Assembly (NCBI GenBank): GCA_937916345.1
Contig: CALFUE010000119.1
Location: forward strand, 1-17,419
DNA length: 17,419 nucleotides
Direction of reading: 5' to 3'
DNA from: an uncultured bacterium
GTDB taxonomy: Bacteria; Bacillota; Clostridia; Lachnospirales; Lachnospiraceae
Shown: positions 1-7,314 of the stretch, piece by piece
How the letters are laid out: each line of letters starts with the position of its first letter
How positions within the stretch are numbered: the first letter of the stretch is position 1
Position numbers and translations under genes: made by a program
The notes under the pieces: model-generated
What the model saw: the letters and a program-made list of their open reading frames with translations, nothing else
What the model was told of the DNA's origin: nothing
The model's database searches: none

Positions 1-378
1 GATGCTCATCTGGGTGCTGGCGTGAAGAGCAAGCCGGGAAAAATTTTTCTTTAACACGGAAAAAACTCCAATATCCTGCACCAGTACGGCATCCAGTCCG
101 GCCTCATAAAACGGGGCGATATAATCACACAATTCCTCCAGCTCAAGATTTTTCAGAAGCGTGTTTACCGTCAGATAAAGTTTCGCGCCGTGTCGATGGC
201 AGTATTCTATACCTCTTACCAACTCCTCCGCCGTAAAATTTTTTGCGTAGGCTCTCGCGCCGAACATCGCGCCGGCGCAATAGACAGCGTCTGCCCCAGC
301 ATTAACCGCTGCCTTCAGGGTAGCGAGTTCTCCCGCCGGAGAGAGTAATTCAATTTTTTTGTCCGTTTTATTTTTCAT
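1..378 (-). CDS. Peptidase U32 family protein, N-terminal part (runs off the left edge)
   Basis: Only the first 126 codons are in the window. Reading the minus strand from the ATG at 378 gives a U32-type start: ELLSPAG near residue 9, NAGADAVYC near residue 27, and LHASTQM close to the window edge. These match the N-terminal barrel of the U32 family, whose studied members mostly act in tRNA or rRNA hydroxylation or as collagenase-like proteases; which applies here cannot be told. The start ATG overlaps the mtnA stop codon (ATGA, 375-378), so translation is probably coupled, and the upstream Shine-Dalgarno is weak (GAGAG). It is the last visible gene of the operon that starts at 7041. The family call is firm; the function is not. 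Confidence 0.85.
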   Translation of the reverse strand, partial: MKNKTDKKIELLSPAGELATLKAAVNAGADAVYCAGAMFGARAYAKNFTAEELVRGIEYCHRHGAKLYLTVNTLLKNLELEELCDYIAPFYEAGLDAVLVQDIGVFSVLKKNFSRLALHASTQMSI

Positions 379-1466
379 ACTCTCAAATTCTCAGTGAATG
401 GTTCACGGATTATTCCCCTCTCGGTTATGATGGCGGAGATAAGCTCGTGATCCGTTACATCAAAGGCAGGATTATACACCTCTATACCAGATGGCGCCAT
501 GGGTTTTTCGTACCACATTGAAGTGACCTCAGACGCTTCTCTGTCTTCTATGGGAATGCCATTTCCGTCCATTTTACTTAAGTCAACGGTACTGCCCGGG
601 GCGCAAACGAAAAAAGAGATCCCGAAATGCTTTGCCATGACGGCGAGTCCAAGAGTCCCTATTTTGTTTGCGGTGTCTCCGTTTGCGGAGATGCGGTCTG
701 CCCCAACAAATATCATATCGATGCAGCCCTTCTTCATAAGTGAAGCTGCCATATTGTCGCATTGAAGCGTAGTCCTGACTCCGACTTTTGACAGCTCCAA
801 GGCCGTTAATCTCGCTCCCTGAAGCAATGGTCTGGTCTCGTCGCAGTATACATGCATCCTCTCCCGGGAAAACCCGTCTGACAGAGCCATATAGACAGGG
901 GCAAGAGCCGTGCCGTACATGCCCGTCGCAAGTGTTCCCGCATTGCAGTGTGTCAGGATCCCGACGGGGGCATCCCCTTTTTTTTCGGAAACTTCTCTGA
1001 TCAATTCTGCGCCGGAGGATCCGATCCGCCTGCTGATGGATATGTCCTCCTCACGGATCCTGTCCGCTTCCGAAAACATCGTATCAATGATCGAGGGAAT
1101 ATCCCTTGTCCTGTTTTTTTCTGCGGTTCTTAAAATTCGCTCCAGCGCCCATGCGAGGTTGACAGCCGTAGGGCGGCTTGAAGCGATATATTCCGCGATC
1201 TTTTTCAGCCCTGAATAAAAGTCACCAAAGCTATCCGCCTCTATCAAAGAAGCCGTAACTGCCAGCGCATAGGCGCCGCATATCCCCAGGGCAGGCGCCC
1301 CGCGAACGCGGAGTTTTTTTATCGCCTCATAAACTTCCCCCGGAGTTCTTAATTGTATTCTTTTTATCTCCCCGGGCAGCAGCGTCTGATCGAGAATGTC
1401 AACTGCATGTCCGTCACTGCTGAGCTTTACGGTACAAAGTTCGTCAAATATTTCCTGATATCTCAT
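375..1466 (-). CDS. mtnA: S-methyl-5-thioribose-1-phosphate isomerase
   Basis: A 363-residue protein of normal length for MtnA, which converts methylthioribose-1-phosphate to methylthioribulose-1-phosphate in methionine salvage. Visible motifs are RGAPALG near residue 55, the catalytic cysteine C174 in THCNAGTLATG, DETRPLLQGARLTALEL, and the catalytic aspartate D257 in VGADRISANGD followed by ANKIGT. The ATG at 1466 overlaps the stop of the Nudix gene (ATGA, 1463-1466), and the 3' end overlaps the U32 gene in the same way, so all three are translationally coupled. No other salvage gene (mtnK, mtnN, mtnB) is visible, and lying downstream of lacZ is unusual. Related ribose-1,5-bisphosphate isomerases exist, but length and motifs favour MtnA. 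Cytosolic, no signal peptide. Confidence 0.93.
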   Translation of the reverse strand: MRYQEIFDELCTVKLSSDGHAVDILDQTLLPGEIKRIQLRTPGEVYEAIKKLRVRGAPALGICGAYALAVTASLIEADSFGDFYSGLKKIAEYIASSRPTAVNLAWALERILRTAEKNRTRDIPSIIDTMFSEADRIREEDISISRRIGSSGAELIREVSEKKGDAPVGILTHCNAGTLATGMYGTALAPVYMALSDGFSRERMHVYCDETRPLLQGARLTALELSKVGVRTTLQCDNMAASLMKKGCIDMIFVGADRISANGDTANKIGTLGLAVMAKHFGISFFVCAPGSTVDLSKMDGNGIPIEDREASEVTSMWYEKPMAPSGIEVYNPAFDVTDHELISAIITERGIIREPFTENLRV

Positions 1467-1927
1467 GTTCTTTTCTTCCGATAATCAATATAAGCTTCTA
1501 TCACAGGCGTGATGGGCGGAGATATCTCCGACGGGATAAAATCTATGTCAAAAAACTTCAGTTCCGATATCTCATCCAAATCGGGGCTGAGTTCCCCTGT
1601 ATAATCCCTGCAGATATAAATAATTTCCACATTGTAGACCTCGTCTCCGTTTGGGTATATATAGTGAGTCCTCTCGCCTGAATTGACCATAAAAAAACTG
1701 AGCTCTCCGGCGTTCAGTCCGGTCTCCTCAAACAGCTCCCTCCTGGCGCACTCCTCTATGGTCTCACCCAGCTCGATGGAACCCCCGGCATATCCCCAGC
1801 AGAGATTGTCCGTGCGTTTCCCCAGGAGCACCTGTCCTTTTTCGTTTTCAATTATGACAGAGCCTGCGCACTGCAGTACGGGGGCATGCCCTATATGCTC
1901 GCGCAGGCTTTGAATATAGCTTTTCAA
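1463..1927 (-). CDS. Nudix hydrolase (TTG start)
   Basis: A 154-residue Nudix protein that should hydrolyse a nucleoside diphosphate linked to another moiety. The Nudix box is complete from G49 to L71: GSIELGE, then RELFEETGL with the metal-binding glutamates E67 and E68. The substrate cannot be read from the sequence. The predicted start is TTG at 1925-1927, two bases after the lacZ stop; an AGAGGG ribosome binding site eight bases upstream lies inside the end of lacZ. No ATG is available in frame before the conserved core (GSVIIENEKGQVLLGKR), which supports the TTG start. The gene ends in an ATGA overlap with mtnA. Possible roles are cleaning up a damaged nucleotide or sugar nucleotide, but the operon gives no decisive hint. 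Confidence 0.9.
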   Translation of the reverse strand: MKSYIQSLREHIGHAPVLQCAGSVIIENEKGQVLLGKRTDNLCWGYAGGSIELGETIEECARRELFEETGLNAGELSFFMVNSGERTHYIYPNGDEVYNVEIIYICRDYTGELSPDLDEISELKFFDIDFIPSEISPPITPVIEAYIDYRKKRT

Positions 1928-1929
1928 TG

Positions 1930-4900
1930 TCAGATCCCTCTGAAATAAAACTCGAAATGAATATGCCCGGTCACGTCAAGAAGATACTCAGGATGCGGCT
2001 TTGCGCCCCAGGAATCATCCCCTCCTATGCCCATCTGTTGCTTTGTGACGCGGACGATGGTGTGATGCACCGGCGGCAGCTCGTAGACATGAGTCGCCTG
2101 CTCCATCTCGTGGGGAGTATATGGCAGCGCGGAGAAATTGAAGCTTTCGCCGAAAAACTCTACGCCTCTGCCCTTTTTGTCCATGACTCTGGCGAACCTG
2201 ACACCGCACTTGTTCCCGCACTCCTGTGGATTGAGATAGGCCGCCATATTGTCAGCCACATGATTTTCGTAGAAGCCAAGCTTTCCGCCAGACTTTCTGT
2301 CCTCATATGTCTCCTCAGGTCCAAGGCCGTACCACTGCACGTGATCGTAATCCGCATCCATGGAGAACATCACACCGAACTCAGGCATATCGCATAACCC
2401 CTCAACCGGATCGTAATCCAGGCTCACCTTTACGAGCCCGCCCCGGAATACCTCATAGGTCAGCGCCGTCTCAGCTCTGGGCTCGGTAAACAAATTATAG
2501 CTGTAGGTGACCTTCAGGCTGTCGTCCTTTTTCTCAACCACAGGCGGCATCAGGTCAAACAGTCCGTTGCGCCTGTTAGTGGCATAGAGAGACGCGATCT
2601 TCCACTGTGAATATCTGTGCGGAGCCATGGCTCCGTAATCATTTGACACCGGTGCTCTCCAGAAGCTCAGCTTCGGCACAGCGTCAAACATCCTTTTCCC
2701 GCCGAAATCGAAGGCCTTTAAGCCCACATCGTACTTCGGAAAGAGGAGCTCGAAATCATCCCCTCTCACACCGAGGAAGCTGACAGCATCGTTTATGATG
2801 AGGCTGCCTTTAGCTGCCAAATCTCGCTGTTTTTTGTTTAATACCTTTTGCCCGAAAGCAACCTCATGTCCGCCCTTCGCCCAGAGTCTGTCCTCCCGAA
2901 GCAGGAATCCCACTGTCAAAACATACTCCTTTGGTGCGTCCTTTTGGAATTTTTTGACCCAGTCGGGATATGGAAATGTCTTTGTACTCAAGGGCTCCAC
3001 ATCCAGGAAGGAATAGATACGCTTTATCTCCACGCCGTCTGCACAGAGACTGTAATATGCGTCGAACTCCTCCGTGTCGGTGAACAGATTCTTGTTTATC
3101 ACCGTGAATTCGTCATCACCGAATTTGACCTCGATATTCTGGTAGAGATATTTTACCTCCTGCATCTTTGGTGAGGGAAGTCTCTCACCGCCGTAGCAGA
3201 TGCCGTTTCCGGAAAAGTCCCCGCTGGAGGGCACCTCACCGAAATCTCCGCCATAGGCAAGAAATTCCTTTCCGTAGCGATCCTTTTTATAGATGGACTG
3301 GTCGATGTAATCCCATATAAATCCACCCTGATAGCGGGGATTTCTGTCGCTCAGCTCAGTGTATTTATGCATGCCGCCGCAGGAATTGCCCATGGCATGG
3401 GTATACTCACAGCAGATAAATGGCTTGTCCGGATTATCCTTCAGAAACTGCTCTATGGAAGCTGCGGAGGGATACATCTGCGACTCCATATCGCTGGTGT
3501 CATTGAATCGCCTGTCATGGAGCACTCCCTCATAGTGAACCAGTCTGGATGGATCATGTTTCCTGAACAGCTTACTCATCTCGAATATCACGGATCCGCC
3601 GCAGGACTCATTTCCCACGGACCATATGATGATGGCGGGATGATTTTTAAGGAACTGATACATCGACTCCACACGGGTCAGCAGCATATCCTGCCACTGT
3701 GTCTTGTCATCCGGCAGCAGATAATCGCGGTCACGCCTCTTTCCCTCGAATGCCTCCATGGTACCGTGGGTCTCCATATTGTTCTCGGCTATGAGATACA
3801 TTCCGTAGATATCACATAGACGGTACAGAGCCTTATCGTCCGGATAATGGCAGGTACGTATCGCGTTGATATTGTTCGACTTCATGGTCACAATATCCTG
3901 TATCAGCTCCTTCCTGTCCGGAACTCTGCCGCGAATACCGGAAAACTCATGGCGGTTTGCGCCCTTAAATACGATGCGCCTTCCGTTTATAAGCATCAGG
4001 CCGTCCTTCATCTCGAACTTTCTAAAGCCCACATACTCATGTGTGACCTCGACTATCTCACCCTTCTCATCGCGAAGGGTAAAAAGCAGCGAGTAGAGAT
4101 AGGGCTTCTCGGCGCTCCATAGCTTTACATCCGAAACCTTAAAAGAAACACTCCCGTTCTCTTCATTCTCCTCAGATAAGCTGTTCTCGAAGAGATAATC
4201 ACGGTCGAAGCCGTACTCCAGGAGGCCGTTCTCAAAGAGCTCCACCTTTAAGATGCCGCTTCCGGATCTTTTGACACTGACATTTAGGACCGCATTTTTC
4301 ATATCCGGGTCAAATTCTTCCGTAACGGCGATATCTTCTATATGATCCTTTGCAAAGGAATAGATATTCACGCTCCTGTATATACCGCTGAACCTAAAGA
4401 AATCCTGATCCTCGCACCAGCTTCCGGAGGTGTGCTTTACAACCAAAACCGCCAGCTTGTTCTCTCCTCTTTGAAGGGCGTCCGTGATATCAAATTCAGC
4501 AGTATCGAAGGAATCCTCGGAATAACCGATGTAAATTCCGTTCAGCCAGATGGCGAATCCACTCTCCACACCCCTGAAAGAAATGATGGTCTTTTCCTTT
4601 ACGAAGCCGTCGGGCAATGTGAAATATTTCACATAGTGGGCCAGGGGATTAAACCTCGTGGGGATCTCCCCCGGCATCAGATCCTCATAGGGATCCCAGG
4701 GATAGATCGTGTTTGTATACATGGGAGCATCATAACCCTCCATCTGTATATGGGCGGGAACCCTGATCTCATCCCAATTGTGACAATCCTCACCGGCAGT
4801 CTCAAAGCCGGATCTTAACCCGTCGAAATTCTTTGAATAGTAAAACTTCCACACTCCGTCCAGATTATAACAACACGAAGAGCTCTCTGCGGAGAGCTCT

Positions 4901-5034
4901 TCGAAACTGCGATAAATATCATGATCTGAGTGTGGTGACAATCTGTTCTCCTGATAAAAACCTGGGTCAGCCAGATGACCCGGGTTAAAATCAGTCAAAG
5001 TCAAATTTTGTAAATCTCTTGTACATGTCACCAT
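1930..5034 (-). CDS. lacZ: Beta-galactosidase, glycoside hydrolase family 2
   Basis: A 1034-residue GH2 enzyme of full LacZ length, expected to hydrolyse lactose and other beta-galactosides in the cytoplasm; there is no signal peptide. The N-terminus carries the jelly-roll sugar-binding domain (NRLSPHSDHD, then PMYTNTIYPWDP). The catalytic barrel has the acid/base glutamate E476 in SVGNESCGG and the nucleophile E543 in CCEYTHAMGNS. HYPDD and AENNMETHG are further barrel landmarks. The C-terminal small-chain domain contains VQWYGLGPEETYEDR. The start at 5034 is supported by GAGGG six to seven bases upstream, although it overlaps the zinc-ribbon gene by 44 nt. A perfect 12-bp inverted repeat lies in the coding region (4876-4903). 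Third gene of the operon. Confidence 0.97.
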   Translation of the reverse strand: MVTCTRDLQNLTLTDFNPGHLADPGFYQENRLSPHSDHDIYRSFEELSAESSSCCYNLDGVWKFYYSKNFDGLRSGFETAGEDCHNWDEIRVPAHIQMEGYDAPMYTNTIYPWDPYEDLMPGEIPTRFNPLAHYVKYFTLPDGFVKEKTIISFRGVESGFAIWLNGIYIGYSEDSFDTAEFDITDALQRGENKLAVLVVKHTSGSWCEDQDFFRFSGIYRSVNIYSFAKDHIEDIAVTEEFDPDMKNAVLNVSVKRSGSGILKVELFENGLLEYGFDRDYLFENSLSEENEENGSVSFKVSDVKLWSAEKPYLYSLLFTLRDEKGEIVEVTHEYVGFRKFEMKDGLMLINGRRIVFKGANRHEFSGIRGRVPDRKELIQDIVTMKSNNINAIRTCHYPDDKALYRLCDIYGMYLIAENNMETHGTMEAFEGKRRDRDYLLPDDKTQWQDMLLTRVESMYQFLKNHPAIIIWSVGNESCGGSVIFEMSKLFRKHDPSRLVHYEGVLHDRRFNDTSDMESQMYPSAASIEQFLKDNPDKPFICCEYTHAMGNSCGGMHKYTELSDRNPRYQGGFIWDYIDQSIYKKDRYGKEFLAYGGDFGEVPSSGDFSGNGICYGGERLPSPKMQEVKYLYQNIEVKFGDDEFTVINKNLFTDTEEFDAYYSLCADGVEIKRIYSFLDVEPLSTKTFPYPDWVKKFQKDAPKEYVLTVGFLLREDRLWAKGGHEVAFGQKVLNKKQRDLAAKGSLIINDAVSFLGVRGDDFELLFPKYDVGLKAFDFGGKRMFDAVPKLSFWRAPVSNDYGAMAPHRYSQWKIASLYATNRRNGLFDLMPPVVEKKDDSLKVTYSYNLFTEPRAETALTYEVFRGGLVKVSLDYDPVEGLCDMPEFGVMFSMDADYDHVQWYGLGPEETYEDRKSGGKLGFYENHVADNMAAYLNPQECGNKCGVRFARVMDKKGRGVEFFGESFNFSALPYTPHEMEQATHVYELPPVHHTIVRVTKQQMGIGGDDSWGAKPHPEYLLDVTGHIHFEFYFRGI
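4876..4903 (-). repeat. Perfect 12-bp hairpin inside lacZ
   Basis: CGAAGAGCTCTC, a four-base loop TGCG, then GAGAGCTCTTCG: a perfect palindrome in the early lacZ coding region, around codons 44 to 53. In mRNA it would fold into a very stable stem. It is not followed by a T run, so it is not a standard terminator. Confidence 0.8.
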
Positions 5035-5209
5035 ATCTTTCCCTCACTTTTTCATTCCATTCAAGTATCTTTTTCTCGTCACCGCGGAACTGACAGCGGA
5101 TACAACTGTATATCCCGGTTTTCTTGTCAAGAAACATATCTATATCCAGATCCCTCATAAAGCATGACGGGCATCTGTAATTTAATTTGCCTTTTCCAAG
5201 TTGAGCCAT
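4991..5209 (-). CDS. Small zinc-ribbon protein (72 aa), function unknown
   Basis: A short basic protein with two CxxC knuckles, C13-P-S-C16 and C36-I-R-C39, the pattern of a single zinc ribbon. A charged helical tail follows (KILEWNEKVRERYGDMYKRF). I do not recognise a named family. The start at 5209 has a strong GGGGGAGG ribosome binding site ten bases upstream and lies 28 nt inside the end of the preceding gene; its own end overlaps lacZ by 44 nt. Such tight nesting between two large genes argues it is a real, translated gene. It could bind nucleic acid or act as a small protein partner; nothing in the sequence decides. Confidence 0.75.
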   Translation of the reverse strand: MAQLGKGKLNYRCPSCFMRDLDIDMFLDKKTGIYSCIRCQFRGDEKKILEWNEKVRERYGDMYKRFTKFDFD

Positions 5210-7041
5210 GTGCCAAACACCTCCCCCTTCTCAATTGTTTTCTTGAATCCCAGCTTGAACATGGGCGAGAACGCGTAGCCCTCCTCCACATATCCGGGCA
5301 CAGGATCCTTTACGGACAGCGAAACCTTTGTGTTGATCTGAGGCACTGTAGCTGAAACCATTCCTGCCGCGTCGCTCTTCAGATCCCTGCACTTGTACTC
5401 ATAAGAGAGCTTTTGCATTTCCGCTCCCTCGACGGCAAGGGTTATGCCTGTCATATCCTCAGGATATTCGGTGGTTCCATAACACGCCGTGATATATTCG
5501 TCCAAATAGATTTCCGCGGGCTCGCCGGTGATATCGAGGATATTTCTCTCTATTCTGATATTTGAGGCTCCCTCGGCGAAATATTCCTTTGTCTGAAGCT
5601 TTACGGTGGTCTTCGCGAACTCAATTTCAATCGGATCAAGGGTGATGATGCGGTTCTTTACGCCATCTATCACTTCCTCCGAGAAGTGCATGTGCGTCGG
5701 GCAGAGGCACAGATCCACCTCCTCTCCCCCTGTGGAGAGTTTTGCGGAACGGACAGTTCCCGCTCCGGCATAGTGGGTAAAATATCCTGCTCTGTACTTT
5801 TCCTGTATCAGGAAGGGGTATGACGCATCCTGAACATGTGGCGTTCCTATACCTACGGGCCAGTTAAGTTTTGCCACATACGGGCGCAGGTCAACTATGG
5901 CGCCGCCCTGGTCCATATTGACGCAGGCTCTCATATAAGGATCGCAGTACCAGAACAGCTGCTTGTCAGAGCCGTAGAGTATGTCTCTCCAGGGTGCGCA
6001 CTCGGGTACATTGTAATTGCCCTCATTTACCTTCTTTTTTTCGCGGTAATAATCAGCAAATTCGGACATAGTCATATCGACGAGCTTGCCCTGCTTCTTC
6101 AGCTCGCCGTAGTATTTGCAGCCGTCAGTGTAAGACTTGAGCAGAAGCTCATAAGGCTGCTCCCAACGACCCATCTTGTTCATCCAGCCGGGACCGACAA
6201 ACATCATATTGTAGGAGTAACCGTCATTATATTTCTCCAGATCCCTGTACTGGTCAATGAGATTGTAGAGATAAGGGTACTCCCAGGTCTTTGTGTCGTA
6301 GATCATGCCACGGAGCACATTCTGCGGATGTGTGCCGAAGTTTGATCCGTTGCCGTCGTAGCAGGCTATCAGGTCTCTGGAGAGATGGGGAATAGCCACG
6401 ATACCGCTGTCCTCCCCCGCGTTAGCCGCAGGGGCGTGTGTATTCTGCTTTGAGGGAATCCATGGCGCCCACGGACCGCCATCAAAGAGCGTATACCATG
6501 AATTGTTGCAGGTGTGGTAAGCTTTCGGACCCTCCTCCCAGCAGGTTGCGACCGCGCATTTTACCGACGGGTATTTTTCTTTTATGTAGTTGGTGAGCTC
6601 GGCGTCCATATAATAGGATCCGGTGGACTCCGGATAGAAACCGAAACAGTCATGAAATTTCTCGAAGACATCATTTACGATGCGCTTCTTGTCCTCCATG
6701 GAGAACATCCAGATACAGAAGTCCTTTGTCTTGTACTTCTCACGAAACTCCTCGCAGGGAAGTCCCAAGAGAGAAAGAGCAATCTCGTCGCCGAACTCGT
6801 CATGATCATGCTTTGCCAGCTCCACAGCCTCGTCATTGAAAAGCGCAGCGTAGGTCATCTGTATCGTGCACTTCAGACCATTCTCATGAGCCAGACGCTG
6901 CTGTGTCTTGAAGATGTCAAGGGACTCGGTTATCAGAGCCTTGTCTCCGATATCCTCCTCCTTGCCCTGCCCCGTAACAGTAGCCGAATACTCCGGCACC
7001 ATCTCGGGACGGTGAATGATGTTGACTACAAATTTGTCCAT
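5182..7041 (-). CDS. Uncharacterised protein with possible deacetylase/glycosidase-like barrel
   Basis: A 619-residue cytosolic protein that I cannot assign to a named enzyme. The first 250 residues resemble the glycoside hydrolase/deacetylase beta-alpha barrel superfamily (NodB, GH57 and GH38 relatives). An early strand-helix unit ends in KCTIQMTY; an acidic and histidine-rich stretch H78-D-H80-DEFGD85-E86 sits where NodB-like enzymes carry GHEIG; FGFYPESTGSYYMD (134-146) resembles the later substrate-facing loop. The remaining half is rich in aromatic residues and looks like beta-sandwich C-terminal domains. The start at 7041 has a near-perfect AGGAGGT five bases upstream. It is the first gene of the operon leading to lacZ, next to a divergent regulator, so a carbohydrate substrate is likely. 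The fold assignment is inference. Confidence 0.8.
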   Translation of the reverse strand: MDKFVVNIIHRPEMVPEYSATVTGQGKEEDIGDKALITESLDIFKTQQRLAHENGLKCTIQMTYAALFNDEAVELAKHDHDEFGDEIALSLLGLPCEEFREKYKTKDFCIWMFSMEDKKRIVNDVFEKFHDCFGFYPESTGSYYMDAELTNYIKEKYPSVKCAVATCWEEGPKAYHTCNNSWYTLFDGGPWAPWIPSKQNTHAPAANAGEDSGIVAIPHLSRDLIACYDGNGSNFGTHPQNVLRGMIYDTKTWEYPYLYNLIDQYRDLEKYNDGYSYNMMFVGPGWMNKMGRWEQPYELLLKSYTDGCKYYGELKKQGKLVDMTMSEFADYYREKKKVNEGNYNVPECAPWRDILYGSDKQLFWYCDPYMRACVNMDQGGAIVDLRPYVAKLNWPVGIGTPHVQDASYPFLIQEKYRAGYFTHYAGAGTVRSAKLSTGGEEVDLCLCPTHMHFSEEVIDGVKNRIITLDPIEIEFAKTTVKLQTKEYFAEGASNIRIERNILDITGEPAEIYLDEYITACYGTTEYPEDMTGITLAVEGAEMQKLSYEYKCRDLKSDAAGMVSATVPQINTKVSLSVKDPVPGYVEEGYAFSPMFKLGFKKTIEKGEVFGTWLNLEKAN

Positions 7042-7099
7042 GTAAACCTCCTCTTATCCTTATTGGCGTAGTACTATGATTAAGCTTTGTTCCCCCTTA

Positions 7100-7113
7100 A
7101 CCTCGCGTTTACA
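7100..7113 (-). promoter_or_regulatory. Possible catabolite-responsive element (cre) at the operon start site
   Basis: On the minus strand TGTAAACGCGAGGT matches the CcpA consensus TGWAARCGYTWNCW at 12 of 14 positions. It lies directly over the predicted transcription start (about 7107), a position where CcpA binding represses. One motif match only. Confidence 0.4.
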
Positions 7114-7142
7114 AGTATATCAACATTGACATAATAAATCAA
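7114..7142 (-). promoter_or_regulatory. Sigma-A promoter of the lacZ operon
   Basis: Minus strand TTGATT (7137-7142), a 17-base spacer, and TATACT (7114-7119), with TG one base upstream of the -10 (extended -10). The predicted start near 7107 leaves a leader of about 65 nt before the ATG at 7041. Confidence 0.75.
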
Positions 7143-7153
7143 GCGTATTCACC

Positions 7154-7182
7154 CTGACTCTTGACTATTTAGTTTTTATAAT
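7154..7182 (+). promoter_or_regulatory. Probable promoter of the ArsR-type regulator gene
   Basis: Plus strand CTGACT (7154-7159), a 17-base spacer, and a perfect TATAAT (7177-7182). Its -35 box is only 11 bases from that of the opposing promoter, so one regulator could act on both. The leader would be about 125 nt. Confidence 0.6.
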
Positions 7183-7207
7183 GTATGATTCCAGTGCAAA
7201 AAGCCAT

Positions 7208-7281
7208 CCCACACGTCGTGCTTGCACGTAAGTGGGGGAATGGATTTATTGGGCGCCCCGATATGAGCATGAAGTGGGGCG
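7208..7281 (+). repeat. Two potential hairpins in the regulator's leader
   Basis: The first pairs CCCAC (7208-7212) with GTGGG (7232-7236) and CGTG (7217-7220) with CACG (7225-7228) around a CTTG loop. The second pairs CGCCCC (7254-7259) with GGGGCG (7276-7281) across 16 bases. The whole leader 7190-7314 is otherwise non-coding. No known riboswitch is recognised. Confidence 0.45.
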
Positions 7282-7314
7282 AAGCCACACGAGAATGCGA
7301 AAAGAGAAAACAAT

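Noticed and set aside
6514..7071. 185-codon open frame on the plus strand
   Set aside because: Antisense to the 619-residue gene, with composition of a shadow frame and no ribosome binding site.
7161..7182. TTGACT with TATAAT as a promoter
   Set aside because: The spacer is only 10 bases; CTGACT at 7154 with a 17-base spacer fits better.
7190..7314. Riboswitch in the regulator leader
   Set aside because: Hairpins are visible but match no known riboswitch class and no terminator or sequestered ribosome binding site is clear.
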